Made by a program: the position numbers and the translations under genes. Shown here in pieces: positions 62,633 to 64,000 of a stretch of DNA of 64,000 nucleotides. The notes under the pieces are model-generated. The model did not search any database. It saw nothing but the letters and a program-made list of their open reading frames with translations, and was not told the DNA's origin. Source of the stretch: Clostridia bacterium (lineage in GTDB: Bacteria > Bacillota > Clostridia > Christensenellales > CAG-917); assembly GCA_017618055.1 (NCBI GenBank), contig JAFZVB010000005.1:1-64000 (forward strand), given 5' to 3'. Position 1 is the first letter of the stretch. Each line of letters starts with the position of its first letter.

Positions 62633-63574
62633 ATGGCATCTATTAGAGCGAAAATTGGAAGAGCTTTAGTTTGGAAGTTTATGAATATGAATCCAGACAC
62701 TGGCAAAAAGAACATGAAACAAGTTTGTGAAATGATATCCAACAACAAATTACAAACAAAGAAAGGATATGACATCACAAGAGAGACCACACCAGACGGA
62801 ATTAGATTTGTAAGAATTAAACCAAAGGAAGGAACATCAGATAAGTTAGTTCTCTATTATCATGGTGGTGGCTATGCTGCTGGATTATCCAAAGATTACT
62901 ATATGAAGAATGCAGATTACTGCAAAGCTGCTGGAGAAGGTGTTCAAGCTATTCTTTTAGATTATGATTTAACTCCAGAATACAAATACCCTGTTCAACA
63001 TAATCAAGGTATGGCTATGTGGAAATATGTCACAGAAGTTGAAGGATTCAAACCAGAAAACATTATTATGGGCGGAGACTCTGCTGGTGGCAACCTAGTA
63101 TTATCCTGTATGCTACATCTTAGAGATGAAGGTGGCAAATTACCTAGAGCGCTATTCCTAATTTCACCATGGACAGACATGGTTGGTATTGGACAAAGCT
63201 ATATAGACAATTACAATATAGATCCACTTTTTGGAGACAAAAAGAAACAATTAACAGAAGATTTAATTAAACAACTCATTGAAAGTGATATGTATTCATT
63301 CTGTCTTGGTGTAGATAGAAAGAATCCATATGTTTCCCCAGTACTAGGAGACTACGAAGGATTCCCTCCAACACTCTTCACTGTTGGTGGTGCCGAGATA
63401 CTTTTAGATGACACAAGAATCATTGCAAAGAATATGGAAGAACACGGAATTGAGACAAAAGTAATCTCACACGAGTTAATGTTCCATATCTATCCTCTCT
63501 ATACAGGCATCTTCCCAGAAAGCACAGAAGCATTTAAGGAAATCTTAAAATACATTTCAGAGAAAATGAAATAA
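62633..63574 (+). CDS. Alpha/beta-hydrolase, hormone-sensitive-lipase-type esterase
   Basis: 313 aa from the ATG at 62633 (AAGAGG upstream). An earlier in-frame start at 62570 would fall in the promoter. Oxyanion-hole motif HGGG in YYHGGGYAAG (about 84-93), nucleophile Ser in GGDSAGGN, acid Asp near EILLDD and His in LMFHIYPLY complete the triad of the HSL (family IV) carboxylesterases. No signal peptide is visible. It is transcribed away from the TetR-transporter operon and probably shares its inducer. Substrate unknown (short acyl esters or acetylated sugars are plausible). Confidence 0.85.
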   Translation: MASIRAKIGRALVWKFMNMNPDTGKKNMKQVCEMISNNKLQTKKGYDITRETTPDGIRFVRIKPKEGTSDKLVLYYHGGGYAAGLSKDYYMKNADYCKAAGEGVQAILLDYDLTPEYKYPVQHNQGMAMWKYVTEVEGFKPENIIMGGDSAGGNLVLSCMLHLRDEGGKLPRALFLISPWTDMVGIGQSYIDNYNIDPLFGDKKKQLTEDLIKQLIESDMYSFCLGVDRKNPYVSPVLGDYEGFPPTLFTVGGAEILLDDTRIIAKNMEEHGIETKVISHELMFHIYPLYTGIFPESTEAFKEILKYISEKMK

Positions 63575-63599
63575 TATTGTTTATAACTTATATATAATT

Positions 63600-63634
63600 A
63601 GTCATCATCTTTAATTAGGTGGTGACTTTTTTAA
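63600..63634 (+). terminator. Terminator of the esterase gene
   Basis: AGTCATCATC (63600-63609) pairs with GGTGGTGACT (63618-63627, two G-U pairs), followed by TTTTTT. Confidence 0.8.
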
Positions 63635-63641
63635 AATTTTT

Positions 63642-63816
63642 TTATCCACAACCCTTTTTGCATAAAAAATTATATGTTTATAAAAAATTGGTACTACATA
63701 CGGTTAGATTATGCAAAATTATGGAATATTTGTGAATATCTAATACTACATAGTGTTAGTGTCACTTTTCAAAAAGCACAATATCTAGTATTTTTTTATA
63801 AAAAATATGTGGAAAA
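63642..63816. other. AT-rich region with two DnaA-box-like sites and a direct repeat
   Basis: The 63575-64000 stretch holds no convincing gene. TTATCCACA, the consensus DnaA box, is at 63642-63650; TTTTCCACA on the opposite strand is at 63808-63816. Between them TACTACATA-N2-GTTAG occurs twice (63692-63707 and 63744-63759). A 12-codon ATG frame at 63965 runs off the window end without a ribosome site. Confidence 0.35.
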
Positions 63817-64000
63817 CTATTGCCAAATAAATTAATGTATGATAATATCACTTTTAAAGAAAATTATAGTAATCAAATTAAGGGAAATCTATTGCAAAAG
63901 CAATTTTGAAAACTATGAAGACATTAAAGGTATTGCACATCGAAATATTCGGTATTAGATAACCATGAACGAGTACTTAGCGTATTTGACCGTTAAAGTA

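Noticed and set aside
63965..64000. Start of a gene running off the window end
   Set aside because: Only 12 codons are visible and there is no ribosome site, so it cannot be supported.

Overview
The DNA is AT-rich. It has strong AAGGAGG-type ribosome binding sites, -35/-10 promoters of the TTGAxx-17-TATAAT kind, long co-directional operons and U-tailed hairpin terminators. The gene content includes ATP-type DhaK-DhaL, indolepyruvate ferredoxin oxidoreductase, GlpA-like/DUF1667 operons, MBG-repeat surface proteins and GPH transporters. Together this indicates a low-GC Clostridia-type member of the Bacillota, probably an anaerobic, amino-acid- and polyol-fermenting gut or host-associated lineage. 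Placement below class level is inference.

Layout. 1-3.6 kb: glycerol oxidation (gldA, dhaK-dhaL fusion), then tRNA-Leu(GAG). 3.9-13.6 kb: two giant MBG-repeat surface proteins, a lipoprotein and a membrane-anchored one. 13.8-28.7 kb: a coiled-coil protein and a long minus-strand operon running pgsA-like, valS, two membrane proteins, a DUF2156/GNAT protein, an aconitase-family hydratase, iorA, iorB, paaK, an ACT protein, 5-FTHF cyclo-ligase and an rsmD-coaD fusion. 28.8-33.8 kb: HAD phosphatase, nnrD, recX, ilvE, a YigZ-family gene, tyrS. 33.9-40.9 kb: an Ala/Glu-rich membrane-anchored protein, a three-gene glycerol-3-phosphate dehydrogenase-like operon, pyrophosphatase and an M20 peptidase. 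41.0 kb: tRNA-Leu(CAA).

The accessory heart of the window is 41.2-56.7 kb, all on the minus strand. From 51.8 down to 48.0 kb lie a 91-aa protein, a Vps4/katanin-like AAA ATPase and four tandem proteasome-beta-like proteins. Only the first of the four keeps the processed Thr1, Asp17 and a Lys equivalent to Lys33; the other three look like pseudo-subunits. From 47.8 down to 42.2 kb lie an atypical Ser/Thr kinase with a zinc ribbon, two overlapping vWA/MIDAS proteins, a PP2C phosphatase, a polytopic membrane protein, a small HEPN-like protein and a 46-aa basic protein, followed by a WYL regulator. Kinase + PP2C + vWA is the TerY-P triad architecture. Both transcription units are preceded by copies of the same sequence box, twice before the kinase and once before the 91-aa gene, which suggests they are co-regulated as one system. 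I read it as a kinase/phosphatase-controlled, AAA-driven compartmental protease, possibly a stress or defence system.

Upstream (52.3-56.7 kb) a two-gene unit encodes a membrane-anchored metallophosphoesterase and an 896-aa protein. The larger protein carries the DxDxD catalytic motif and the flanking blocks of the eukaryotic RNA-interference RNA-dependent RNA polymerase / YonO superfamily.

56.8-64 kb returns to core functions: enolase, nitroreductase, a TetR-GPH transporter-GT-B-like operon, a divergent HSL-type esterase, and an AT-rich 3' end with two DnaA-box-like sites.
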